Source of the DNA: Actinomycetales bacterium
GTDB lineage: Bacteria; Actinomycetota; Actinomycetes; Actinomycetales; Dermatophilaceae
Assembly: GCA_016711095.1 (NCBI GenBank)
Contig: JADJTP010000002.1
Coordinates: 930,001 to 994,000, forward strand
Length of the DNA stretch: 64,000 nucleotides
Reading direction: 5' to 3'
Position numbers and translations under genes: made by a program. The first letter of the stretch is position 1, and each line of letters opens with the position of its first letter. Below the pieces are notes generated by a model. The model had not been told where the DNA came from. It worked only from the letters and a program-made list of their open reading frames with translations, and did not search any database. Shown here in pieces: positions 26,053 to 34,452 of this stretch.

Positions 26053-29031
26053 TCAGCTACAGCCGCTGGTGCTTCCGCAGCCCTCGCAGACATAGCAGGA
26101 GCCGGCCGGACGCATCTTCGTGCCGCAGGTCATGCACATCGGCGCGTCGGCCCCCTTGCCCTGGAACTTCGCAAGCAGGTCCTGTGACGAGCGGATTTCC
26201 ACGCCGGCCTCGCGGGCCGAGGCCGCCCCGGCGATGACCTCGCTGACGCGCTGTGCGCTCTTCGCCGGTCCGGACACCGGCGTCGCAACACCCGCCGCCG
26301 CTTTGCCGGGCTGGGTGCCGGACGGCTCCGACGGCTTGTCAGCCAGGTGCGGAGTGTTCGTCACCATCGTCTGAGCGGACGTCGCCAACTCATCCTCGAT
26401 CTCCTGTGGCGCGACATACGAGCCGGTCTCCAAGTGCCGGGCGCGTTCCTCGGCGGTGAAGATGCCCATGAACGAGCGGGTCTCGAAGTCGAGGTAGTCC
26501 AGCGCGAGGCGTCGGAAGACGTAGTCCATGATCGACTGCGCCATCCGGATGTCGGGGTCGTCGGTCGGTCCGGCGGGCTCGAAGCGCAGGTTGGTGAACT
26601 TCTCGACGAAGGTCTCCAAGGGCACCCCGTACTGCAAAGCGACCGAGACGGCCAGCGCGAAGGCGTCCATCACTCCGGCCAGGGTCGAGCCCTGCTTGCC
26701 GAGCTTGACGAAGATCTCACCGAGGCCGTCGTCGGGGTAGGACCCGGCGGTGAGATACCCCTCGGCGCCACCCACGGAGAACGAGATCGTCTGGCTCGGG
26801 CGACGCTTGGGCAGTCGCTTGCGAACTGGGCGGTATTCGATGCGCTCCACAATCCTGACCTCGGGCTCAAGGGCAGCACCAGCCGCAGCCGACTTCGCCG
26901 CCGCCGCGTCCATGGCGGTGGAGCCGCCGTCGGACAGTGGCTGGCCGACCTTGCAGTTGTCGCGGTACACCGCCAGCGCCTTGATGCCGAGCTTCCACCC
27001 CTGCAGGTAGACGTCGGCGATCTCCTCGACCGTCGCCGTTTCGGGCAGGTTGACCGTCTTGGAAATCGCGCCGGACAGGAACGGCTGGCAGGCCGCCATC
27101 ATCCGCACATGGCCCATCGGCGGGATCGCCCGGGCGCCCATCGCGCAGTCGAACACCTCGTAGTGCTCGGGTCTGAGTCCGGGAGCGTCGATGACGTGTC
27201 CCTTGTCGGCGATGTATTCGACGATCGCCTCGATCGACTCCTGCTGATAGCCGAGCTTCTTCAGCGCTCGCGGGATCGTCAGGTTGACGATCTGCATCGA
27301 CCCACCGCCGACGAGCTTCTTGAACTTCACGAGCGAGAAGTCCGGCTCGATGCCGGTCGTGTCGCAGTCCATCATGAAGCCGATCGTGCCCGTCGGTGCG
27401 AGCACGGACGCCTGCGCGTTGCGGAAGCCGTTGAGCTCACCCAACGCCACGACGTCGGCCCACGCCTTCGTGGCCACGCGGTGGATCCCGCCATCCATGG
27501 CGTCGAACGTGCGCACGGCGTCGTTGGCGGCCTGGTGCTTGCGCATGACGCGCCTGTGGGCCTCGCCGTTGCGAACGTAGCCGGCATACGGGCCGACGAC
27601 CGCCGCGAGCTCGGCCGAACGCTTGTATGCCGCGCCGGTGAGCAGGCTGGTGATGGCCGCAGCGAGCGCGCGTCCGCCGTCGGAGTCATAACCGTGACCG
27701 GTGGCCATGAGCAGGGCGCCGAGGTTGGCGTACCCGATGCCCAGCTGGCGGTAGTCGCGCGTGGTGACGCCGATCGACTCGGTCGGGAAATCGGCGAAGC
27801 AGATGGAGATGTCCATCGCCGTGATCACCAGCTCGACGACCTTCTGGAAGGTGACCGCGTCGAAGGTGTCGTCGTCACGCAGGAACTTGAGCAGGTTGAG
27901 TGAGGCCAGGTTGCACGAGGAGTTGTCCAGCGACATGTATTCCGAACATGGGTTGGACGCGGTGATCCGGCCCGTCTCGGGGTTGGTGTGCCAGTCGTTG
28001 ATGGTGTCGTCGTACTGGATGCCCGGGTCTGCGCACTCCCACGCGGCGGCGGCGATCTTGCCGAAGAGCTCGCGCGCGTCGACCTCACGCTGCACCTCAC
28101 CGGTTTGCCGGGCCCGCAACCCGAAGGCCTTGCCGTCCCGCACCGCCTGCATGAACTCGTCGGAGACCCGGACGGAGTTGTTGGCGTTCTGATATTGCAC
28201 GGACACGATGTCTTTGCCGCCAAGGTCCATGTCGAACCCGGCGTCACGCAGCGCGCGGATCTTGTCCTCCTCGCGCGCCTTGGTGTCGATGAACTCCTCG
28301 ATGTCGGGGTGGTCGACGTCTAGGACGACCATCTTGGCAGCCCGGCGGGTCGCGCCGCCGGACTTGATCGTGCCGGCCGAGGCATCCGCGCCGCGCATGA
28401 ACGACACCGGGCCAGAGGCGGTGCCGCCGGAGGACAGCAGCTCGGAGGAGGCGCGGATGCGGCTGAGGTTGAGGCCCGCGCCCGATCCGCCCTGGAAGAT
28501 CTTGCCCTCTTCCTTGTACCAGTTGAGGATCGAGTCCATGGAGTCGTCGACCGACAGGATGAAGCAGGCCGACACCTGCTGCGGCGACGCCGTCCCGACG
28601 TTGAACCACACCGGAGAGTTGAACGAGAACACCTGGTGCAACAGGGCATAGGTCAGCTCGTGCTCGAAGACCTCCGCGTCGGCGTCGGCCGCGAAGTAGC
28701 CATGCTCCTTGCCCGCCTTGACGTAGGTGAGGACCACCCGGTCGATCAGCTGGCGCAGCGAGCGCTCGCGGACCTCGGTGCCCATCGCGCCACGGAAGTA
28801 CTTCGTCGTGACGATTGCGCCGGCGTTGGCCGACCAGAAGTCGGGGAACTCGACTCCCCGCTGCTCGAAGATCTGCTCGCCGGTCTTCCAGTTGGTCTGC
28901 ACGACATCGCGCCGCTCCCAGGTCACCTCGTCATAGGGGTGCACGCCGGGCGTGGTGAAGATGCGCTCCACCGTCACGCCCTTGCCACGAGAGTCCTTGC
29001 GGGCGCCGGACCGGTTGGCGGTTTCGGTCAT
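26053..29031 (-). CDS. nrdJ: Vitamin B12-dependent (class II) ribonucleotide reductase
   Basis: A 992-residue class II ribonucleotide reductase that makes deoxyribonucleotides using adenosylcobalamin and needs no oxygen. The N-terminal active-site region includes NSPVWFNVG and SACFILSVDDSMDSI. The glycyl-loop Cys and partner are in SNPCSEYMSLDNSSCNLASL. The C-terminal part ends in CMTCGTKMRPAGSCYVCEGC, a cysteine-rich tail for redox exchange or zinc. ATG 29031 has a perfect GGAGGAC. It lies 102 bp downstream of nrdR, which represses RNR genes; the NrdR boxes before nrdR should control both. Confidence 0.96.
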   Translation of the reverse strand: MTETANRSGARKDSRGKGVTVERIFTTPGVHPYDEVTWERRDVVQTNWKTGEQIFEQRGVEFPDFWSANAGAIVTTKYFRGAMGTEVRERSLRQLIDRVVLTYVKAGKEHGYFAADADAEVFEHELTYALLHQVFSFNSPVWFNVGTASPQQVSACFILSVDDSMDSILNWYKEEGKIFQGGSGAGLNLSRIRASSELLSSGGTASGPVSFMRGADASAGTIKSGGATRRAAKMVVLDVDHPDIEEFIDTKAREEDKIRALRDAGFDMDLGGKDIVSVQYQNANNSVRVSDEFMQAVRDGKAFGLRARQTGEVQREVDARELFGKIAAAAWECADPGIQYDDTINDWHTNPETGRITASNPCSEYMSLDNSSCNLASLNLLKFLRDDDTFDAVTFQKVVELVITAMDISICFADFPTESIGVTTRDYRQLGIGYANLGALLMATGHGYDSDGGRALAAAITSLLTGAAYKRSAELAAVVGPYAGYVRNGEAHRRVMRKHQAANDAVRTFDAMDGGIHRVATKAWADVVALGELNGFRNAQASVLAPTGTIGFMMDCDTTGIEPDFSLVKFKKLVGGGSMQIVNLTIPRALKKLGYQQESIEAIVEYIADKGHVIDAPGLRPEHYEVFDCAMGARAIPPMGHVRMMAACQPFLSGAISKTVNLPETATVEEIADVYLQGWKLGIKALAVYRDNCKVGQPLSDGGSTAMDAAAAKSAAAGAALEPEVRIVERIEYRPVRKRLPKRRPSQTISFSVGGAEGYLTAGSYPDDGLGEIFVKLGKQGSTLAGVMDAFALAVSVALQYGVPLETFVEKFTNLRFEPAGPTDDPDIRMAQSIMDYVFRRLALDYLDFETRSFMGIFTAEERARHLETGSYVAPQEIEDELATSAQTMVTNTPHLADKPSEPSGTQPGKAAAGVATPVSGPAKSAQRVSEVIAGAASAREAGVEIRSSQDLLAKFQGKGADAPMCMTCGTKMRPAGSCYVCEGCGSTSGCS

Positions 29032-29133
29032 GTCTAGGTCCTCCGTGACCTCTGTCGTGAGTCTCGCTATGTCAAGTGCATCAGCCACCACCGACAGCCC
29101 TCGGCACTGCAAGGCTCGTCGGTGACGGAACGT

Positions 29134-29634
29134 TCAGGAATGCAGGCGGTCAGGCGCAGATGCCAATTCCGGTTCCAGCCCGGTGGCTTCCCGTTCGGCC
29201 CGCAGCAGGGTGATCGCGGCCTCGAAGTCCTCGAGGTTGTCGAATGCCCGGTACACCGAGGCGAACCGCAGGTAAGCCACCTCATCGAGCTCGCGCAGCG
29301 GCTCGAGCACGGCCAGCCCCACCTCGTGGGCGTCGACCTCAGCACTGCCGCTCGCGCGCACCGACTCCTCGACCCGCTGGGCCAGCAGCGCGAGGTGGTC
29401 TTCGGTGACGGGCCGGCCCTGACAGGCCTTGCGGACTCCGACGAGGACCTTGTGCCGGCTGAACGGCTCGGTCGCGCCGGAGCGTTTGAGGACGGACAGA
29501 CTGGCCGTCTCGATCGTCGTGAAGCGCCGTGCACACTCGGGGCATTGGCGGCGGCGGCGGATCGAGGTGCCGTCGTCGCTCGTGCGCGAGTCGATGACGC
29601 GGGAGTCGCCGTGTCGGCAGAAGGGACAATGCAT
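29134..29634 (-). CDS. nrdR: Transcriptional repressor of ribonucleotide reductase genes
   Basis: A 166-residue NrdR with the zinc ribbon MHCPFCRHGDSRVIDSR and CPECARRF (four cysteines), then an ATP-cone (VLKRSGATEPFSRHKVLVGV). NrdR senses ATP/dATP and shuts off RNR genes when dATP is high. The gene lies directly upstream of nrdJ on the same strand and is preceded by two NrdR-box-like sites. The ATG is the conserved family start. Confidence 0.96.
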   Translation of the reverse strand: MHCPFCRHGDSRVIDSRTSDDGTSIRRRRQCPECARRFTTIETASLSVLKRSGATEPFSRHKVLVGVRKACQGRPVTEDHLALLAQRVEESVRASGSAEVDAHEVGLAVLEPLRELDEVAYLRFASVYRAFDNLEDFEAAITLLRAEREATGLEPELASAPDRLHS

Positions 29635-29789
29635 CGCGGACCTTCCCCCTCTGCGCCGCAGGTCTTTCCTGCATGCGCGCTTCGTCGTCGGATTGCTGCC
29701 CCAGACCCCCGGGTGGACATCCCTGGGGATATCCGGTGCATCGACCCCGTATGCCGTGTGGACGGTGTGTGGGTAACCCCACCGCGCCT

Positions 29790-29838
29790 GTGGACTATAT
29801 GTGGATGAATCACATGCGTGTAACCACTAGATGTAGGG
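29790..29838 (-). promoter_or_regulatory. Pair of NrdR boxes upstream of nrdR-nrdJ
   Basis: On the plus strand ACTATATGT (29794-29802) and ACTAGATGT (29826-29834) are two near-identical cores in the same orientation exactly 32 bp apart, about three helix turns. NrdR sites typically come in such pairs at RNR promoters. They lie 160-200 bp upstream of the nrdR start. Confidence 0.7.
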
Positions 29839-29886
29839 GTAACTCTGACCCGAGGACCCCATGTCTGTCAAGACAGGGGATGTCGG

Positions 29887-29937
29887 GCGTGTCGTCGGCG
29901 TGTCGTCGGACTGTGTTGTCGGCGTGTCGTCGGAGCG
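29887..29937. repeat. GTGTCGTCGG-type tandem repeats
   Basis: Three copies of GGCGTGTCGTCGG at about 29888, 29899 and 29921, with a looser copy between the last two (GTGTTGTCGG), in the gap between nrdR and the DUF1023 gene. A small CTGTC-GACAG hairpin precedes them. Purpose not evident. Confidence 0.55.
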
Positions 29938-29950
29938 AGGAACCGACACC

Positions 29951-31699
29951 TCACGGGACCCGCCAGGCCGGCCAGCACCGGGCTGGCGGCGGCACGAGGA
30001 AGCTGTCGCGGCGGCATACGGGCGTGGTGAGCAGCTGTCCGGCAGTGCCCGCCGCGATGGCCGCGAGATTCCACTGGCTCGTCGAGCCGGGGTCCAGATA
30101 GCGCTCGTGTCCCCAGCTTGCCGCGCCGGCACTGCCGTCGGGCAGGGTCGTCGCGGCGACCGAGAGCCCGGTCATGCCGGTCAGCAACCAAGGGTCTTTC
30201 CCAAACCGCCCGCTGACGGCGATGGGGTCGTTGGGGGCCTCGGCGACGTAGAGCTGCCCGACTGACAGGTGCAGGTCCGCGATCGAGTGCACACCAAGCC
30301 CGGGCGAGCCGAACACCGCCGCTGCGGCTACTGGGGCGCCACCGTCGCGGAGGGCCAGCCCGGCGACGATCGAGCCGTAGGAGTGGCCCCACAGCACGAG
30401 CCTCGGTGCCCCCGAGCCGTCTGGCCGGCCGACCGCGAGGCCGTTGAGCAGCCGACCCAACGCCGGAGCGCCGACTCTGGCCGGGCCGTCGCCGAGCACT
30501 GTGCGCCCCGGGACGAGCACCTCCCCGAGTTGCGGCGCGGCATACCCCAGCCAGGTGACCCCGACGACCGGTGACCCGTCGCCATGCTCGCCGGACAGGC
30601 GCGTCGCCAGGTCGGCGGTCGCCTCGATCGACGCGGCATACCGGGCCATGTCCCCGGCGACATCGGCTTGGAAGCCGGGTACGAACACCGCGACGTGCCC
30701 GGCGCCGTCCAGATCGCCGGAGGTCACCGCTGCCGTCAGGGCGACACCGGACACGCCCACGGAGAGCAGTTGGCGGACCCGTCCGTCCTCGACATCCAGC
30801 AGTTCTCTGAGCGCCCGGAGCCCGTTGAGTTGGTCGACCACCGCATCCAGCTCGGCGCTGGGGTCGGAGATCGCCCACACCGGGCGGTGGCGGGCGGCGG
30901 CGCGAGCGAGCGGGAGGAGCGCCTCCAGCCGCCGCGAGAGGGTGGTTGCGAGCGAGACGAGCAGCCGACGATTGGCCAGGTCTCGGGCCCAACCGGGCAG
31001 CCCGTCGACGGGACCGACCGCCGCGGGGTGGTGCTGGATGACGTCGAGGCGCTCGTCGTCGCTCAGCACTGCGAACCACCGCGCAGCCGCCCCGGGGTCG
31101 GCGGTCTCGGGGGGCGACGGGGGCGCGGCAGCCGATGGCAGTCCGGCGTACGGCACCGCGAGGGTTGTCAATCGGGCGTGCAGCGCCCCGATCGTTTGCG
31201 TATAGCTCTCCAGCGCCCCCGCGACCCGCTTGGTGTGCGCGACGCAGACCGCTTGCACGCTCGGATCCGACGTCTGCTCTGGGCGCCCCGGGACCACCAC
31301 TGCGCTAGCCAGCACGACGAGTCCGGCAGCCCGGGCGCTCGCTTCGGCCCTGGCGAGGGCGTCGCAGGCGTTGCCCGCGTGAACACCCGCTGCTCGAACG
31401 GCGTCAGCGCACAGCCGCAATCCTGTGCCGAGGTCGCGGGCGCGTTCGGCGAGCTCCGCGTGCCGTTGTGCGGCAGCGCTGCGTGCAGGTCCAGACCAGG
31501 ACTCCGGGACGCTGGCGAGGATCTCGGCGGCCCACCCGACGAGGTGATCCGCGTGCCGCTCAAGCTGGCGAGCCGCCTCGAGTGCTCGGACCGGACTGGC
31601 CCCGCGAAGGTCTGCGAGTGTGGCGACGGATCCGACCGGGCCGGCCGGGCCGACCGGGCCGGCCGGGCCGACCGAGAACAGCACTCCAGATGCGTTCAT
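29951..31699 (-). CDS. DUF1023 alpha/beta hydrolase with WXG100-like N-terminal part
   Basis: A 582-residue protein. Residues 10-23 are Gly-X-Y repeats (VGPAGPVGPAGPVGSV). A helical part with SWSG (about residue 67), a WxG signature, resembles the WXG100 fold of type VII secretion substrates. The C-terminal DUF1023 hydrolase domain has LWGHSYGSIVAGLAL (nucleophile Ser), VFGSPGLGV and a late His (SWGHERYL). DUF1023 proteins are common type VII-linked secreted or toxin-like hydrolases in actinobacteria; the substrate is unknown. Its ATG overlaps the stop of the EspC-like gene (ATGA), so the two are coupled. Confidence 0.8.
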   Translation of the reverse strand: MNASGVLFSVGPAGPVGPAGPVGSVATLADLRGASPVRALEAARQLERHADHLVGWAAEILASVPESWSGPARSAAAQRHAELAERARDLGTGLRLCADAVRAAGVHAGNACDALARAEASARAAGLVVLASAVVVPGRPEQTSDPSVQAVCVAHTKRVAGALESYTQTIGALHARLTTLAVPYAGLPSAAAPPSPPETADPGAAARWFAVLSDDERLDVIQHHPAAVGPVDGLPGWARDLANRRLLVSLATTLSRRLEALLPLARAAARHRPVWAISDPSAELDAVVDQLNGLRALRELLDVEDGRVRQLLSVGVSGVALTAAVTSGDLDGAGHVAVFVPGFQADVAGDMARYAASIEATADLATRLSGEHGDGSPVVGVTWLGYAAPQLGEVLVPGRTVLGDGPARVGAPALGRLLNGLAVGRPDGSGAPRLVLWGHSYGSIVAGLALRDGGAPVAAAAVFGSPGLGVHSIADLHLSVGQLYVAEAPNDPIAVSGRFGKDPWLLTGMTGLSVAATTLPDGSAGAASWGHERYLDPGSTSQWNLAAIAAGTAGQLLTTPVCRRDSFLVPPPARCWPAWRVP

Positions 31700-31989
31700 G
31701 AGCCCGCGCCGACGAACGCCTCAGCGACCGTTGCGTCGACGGCGGCGTAGGTCTCTGCCGCCGCGGCGAGCTCCTGAGCGTGGCTGCCGACATCCTGCGC
31801 CCACGACCGCTCAGCGATCCGCCACCCATGTCCGAGAGCCTCAGCCAAGGACACGGCACACGGTAGTGCGACATTGATCGCCGAGAACGCCGACACCACG
31901 GCGTCGGCCTCGGTGGAGGCCCGAGCTTGAGCGCCGCGAAGCACGGCAGCTGAGGCCGAGATGTCTTCGGGCGTAACGTGATTGTGCAT
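31696..31989 (-). CDS. EspC-like/WXG100-type small helical protein
   Basis: A 97-residue protein, all predicted helix (ISASAAVLRGAQARASTEA, LAAAAETYAAVDATVAEAF), like the type VII secretion partner family (EspC/ESX accessory). It lacks a clear WxG. It is coupled by an ATGA overlap to the DUF1023 gene, which has the WxG, so the pair may form one secreted heterodimer-like unit. That is inference; no ESX secretion machinery gene is in the window. ATG 31989 follows GGGGG. Confidence 0.6.
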   Translation of the reverse strand: MHNHVTPEDISASAAVLRGAQARASTEADAVVSAFSAINVALPCAVSLAEALGHGWRIAERSWAQDVGSHAQELAAAAETYAAVDATVAEAFVGAGS

Positions 31990-32055
31990 GTGGCCCCCTG
32001 GCCGCTCGACGACTCCCTCAGGACTGTAGGGAACCGCCAGCGAAAGCCGCTGCAC

Positions 32056-32064
32056 TTATCCACA
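32056..32064 (-). other. Perfect DnaA-box sequence, isolated
   Basis: TTATCCACA (plus strand 32056-32064) just upstream of the EspC-like gene. It is a perfect match to the classical DnaA box but stands alone, so it may be chance. Confidence 0.3.
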
Positions 32065-32144
32065 GGGCTCGGCTCTTCTGACTCGGCGATTCGGACCTCG
32101 GGAGCACGTCCTGGCGGCCGCTCATGCAGCCCGGGCGCCCGAAA

Positions 32145-32522
32145 CTAGGGCAGCGCCGGAATCAGCAGCTCCTGCCCGGCGCGCACCTGGCTCGTGTTCA
32201 TCCCGTTGGCCAACTGGATCTGGGCAACGCCCTCGGCGATGGCAAGCCGCGGCAGCTGCGCCGCTGCCACATGGGACAGCGTCTGTCCCGACTGAACCGT
32301 GACCACCCGCGCCGGTGTAGGTTGCGCCCCACCCGCCCCGGCGACGGCGAACACCGGCAGGCCCAGCGCGAGCACCGCCGCGGCGATCACAATCCGACCA
32401 CGCATCGTCATGCGCATGCTCCGCCGCCGGCTGGGCTGCGGCCCGGTGATCAGCCGCAGGTGAGGCCGCGGCGGCCGCGCGGTCGGGAGCGGGACGACGT
32501 CCCATGCGGCGAGTGCGCTCAT
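32145..32522 (-). CDS. LysM domain-containing membrane protein
   Basis: A 125-residue protein: a cytoplasmic head with RRRSMRMTMRGR, a membrane segment (IVIAAAVLALGLPVFAVAG, about 45-63) and one LysM domain (RVVTVQSGQTLSHVAAAQLP and LANGMNTSQVRAGQELLIP), which binds peptidoglycan. ATG 32522 has GAGGAG nine bases upstream. It is divergent from lexA, a conserved actinobacterial arrangement, and shares its promoter region with three LexA boxes, so it may be damage-induced. Confidence 0.88.
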   Translation of the reverse strand: MSALAAWDVVPLPTARPPRPHLRLITGPQPSRRRSMRMTMRGRIVIAAAVLALGLPVFAVAGAGGAQPTPARVVTVQSGQTLSHVAAAQLPRLAIAEGVAQIQLANGMNTSQVRAGQELLIPALP

Positions 32523-32592
32523 CGATGTCTCCTCGTCGTGCGGCGATCTTCGCTCTGGTGGGGGTCGCGGGGATTCATGACCCTTGGTCACA

Positions 32593-32678
32593 TCGAACGC
32601 CTGTCCGACAGAACGTCTGTTCGAATGTCTAGCACATCGGTTCGAAGAAGTCGAGACACGCCTCGAACACATGTTTGG
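32593..32678. promoter_or_regulatory. Three LexA boxes in the LysM-lexA divergent promoter
   Basis: Sites: TCGAACGCCTGTCCGA (32593-32608), directly joined CAGAACGTCTGTTCGA (32609-32624) and TCGAACACATGTTTGG (32663-32678). All fit the actinobacterial SOS consensus TCGAAC-N4-GTTCGA. The middle one is the best. They lie 160-250 bp before lexA and 70-160 bp before the LysM start. Confidence 0.8.
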
Positions 32679-32840
32679 CAAACCTGTGCGAACCGCATAC
32701 CGTGGGTGCATGGCCGCAAGTCCACCAGAGACCACTGACAGCACCCGGCGTGCCTCGGATGACACCCCTGGTGACCTGCAGCGATGCCCCTGCCAGATGG
32801 CAGGCCACGCGCCCCACCCGAGCTGGAGGTAGCCCTCAAC

Positions 32841-33620
32841 ATGGCCCACATCACCGAGCTCCCCGAGCGGGAAGGCGACGGTCTCACCGTCCGCCAGCGC
32901 CGGGTCCTTGAGGTCATACGCAACTCCGTCGACCGCCGTGGTTACCCGCCGAGTCTGCGCGAGATCGGCGAAGCGGTCGGACTCACCAGCCCGTCTAGCG
33001 TCGCGCATCAGTTGTCGTCGCTGGAGCGCAAGGGCTACATCCGCAAGGACCCCAACCGACCCCGGGCCATCGAAGTCGTCTCCCCCGACGCCAAGGACAG
33101 CGACCGTGGCTACCGCGGCCGCGACGGCATGCAGCTCTCGGGCGCTGTGGGCGATCGCGGCGCGTCGGGCGCACCGGGGGCCACGGCTGGCAGGCCCGAG
33201 GCCGAGCAGCACGATCAGGAGACCGGGTCAGGCGATGCCCGCCCGGAGCCGTCCTACGTGCCGGTGGTGGGCCGGATCGCCGCGGGTGGCCCGATCCTGG
33301 CCGAGGAGGTCATCGAGGATGTCTTCCCTCTGCCTCGTCAGATCGTCGGTGAGGGGCAACTCTTCCTGCTCAAGGTCATCGGCGACTCGATGGTTGACGC
33401 CGCTATTTGTGACGGTGACTGGGTCGTCGTGCGCCAGCAGCCCACCGCCGACAACGGCGACATCGTCGCGGCGATGATCGACGGCGAGGCGACCGTCAAG
33501 TCCTTCCACCGCAAGGCCGGTCAGGTGCTCCTGCTTCCCCACAACGCGGCATACGAGCCGATCGACGGCCGTAATGCGACGATCCTTGGCAAGGTAACCG
33601 CCGTCCTACGCCGTATCTGA
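32841..33620 (+). CDS. lexA: LexA repressor
   Basis: A 259-residue SOS repressor. The winged helix includes LTVRQRRVLEVIRNSVD and GYPPSLREIGEAVGLTSPSS. The autocleavage site is in GRIAAGGPILAEE (Ala-Gly bond), with catalytic Ser in IGDSMVDAAI and Lys in GEATVKSFHRK. The linker between DNA-binding and cleavage domains (about residues 80-135) is long, with Gly/Asp-rich GRDGMQLSGAVGDRG, and makes the protein longer than the 200-240 residues usual for LexA. ATG 32841 has GGAGG nine bases before; an upstream in-frame ATG (32784) has none. Confidence 0.96.
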   Translation: MAHITELPEREGDGLTVRQRRVLEVIRNSVDRRGYPPSLREIGEAVGLTSPSSVAHQLSSLERKGYIRKDPNRPRAIEVVSPDAKDSDRGYRGRDGMQLSGAVGDRGASGAPGATAGRPEAEQHDQETGSGDARPEPSYVPVVGRIAAGGPILAEEVIEDVFPLPRQIVGEGQLFLLKVIGDSMVDAAICDGDWVVVRQQPTADNGDIVAAMIDGEATVKSFHRKAGQVLLLPHNAAYEPIDGRNATILGKVTAVLRRI

Positions 33621-33642
33621 GTTCGCCTGGCATGCTGATGCC

Positions 33643-34452
33643 ATGTCGACGAGATTGCCCTTCTCTCTGTATCTAGAGCATCTCCGCCACGAGTCGGCTC
33701 GGCTTGCTGACGCCCTTGACGTTGCGCCTGCGGATGCGCCAGTGCCGTCATGTCCGGAGTGGTCGGCGTGGGATCTCGCCCACCACCTCACGGTCGTCCA
33801 GTCGTTCTGGGCAGCCGTGGTTCGGGGACTGCTGACCGAGCCGGACCAGGTGGAAGCGGTCGAGGAGCCGCCGCGCGCAGACACGATGCAGTGCCAGCTC
33901 GCCGCGCTCCGGGCGGCGACGATCCGCCTGGTCGGTGCCCTTGAGCAGACTCCGCCCGAGACTCCGGCATGGACGTGGTCGGCGGAACAGACCGTCGGGT
34001 TCAGCTATCGCAGACAGGCGTTGGAGGCATTGGTGCACCGCATCGATGCCGAGCTCACCGTCGACGCGCGCACCCCGGTGGACGTCGAGCTGGCCGCCGA
34101 CGGTGTCGATGAAGCGCTGCGCATCATGGTCGGCGGGTGCCCGCCATGGGGGGCCATCACCCCTGATCCGACGGGCACCGTGCGAGTCACCGCGAGCGAC
34201 ACTGGCCGCAGTTGGCTGGTTCACCCTGCGCGCTTCGCCGGGACGGATCGCGACGGGACCAGCTACGACGAGCCGGACATCGCTGTCGCGGACGTGGATT
34301 CCGGCCTCAGCGTCGACGCCGACGTGACCGGGACCGCCGAAGACCTGTTGTGCTGGCTCTGGGGTCGACCGACGGTCGGTGAGATCGTCCGCTCCGGAGA
34401 CGACAGCACGCTCGCTGCCATCACCGCTGTATTCCCCCGACCGATCACCTGA
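33643..34452 (+). CDS. Maleylpyruvate isomerase-family (DinB-like) protein
   Basis: A 269-residue protein of the mycothiol-dependent maleylpyruvate isomerase/DinB fold (TIGR03083-like): VPSCPEWSAWDLAHHLTVVQ (N-terminal helix with metal-binding His) and a C-terminal EALVHRIDAELT. Metal-dependent thiol transferases of this kind use mycothiol in actinobacteria. The specific substrate is not known. It follows lexA by 22 bp and overlaps the sirtuin gene tail-to-tail by 8 bp. Confidence 0.7.
   Translation: MSTRLPFSLYLEHLRHESARLADALDVAPADAPVPSCPEWSAWDLAHHLTVVQSFWAAVVRGLLTEPDQVEAVEEPPRADTMQCQLAALRAATIRLVGALEQTPPETPAWTWSAEQTVGFSYRRQALEALVHRIDAELTVDARTPVDVELAADGVDEALRIMVGGCPPWGAITPDPTGTVRVTASDTGRSWLVHPARFAGTDRDGTSYDEPDIAVADVDSGLSVDADVTGTAEDLLCWLWGRPTVGEIVRSGDDSTLAAITAVFPRPIT

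Noticed and set aside
25612..26187. Plus-strand open frame of 191 codons between the membrane gene and nrdJ
   Set aside because: It overlaps the nrdJ 3' end on the opposite strand, its residue make-up is that of a chance high-GC frame and it has no ribosome site.
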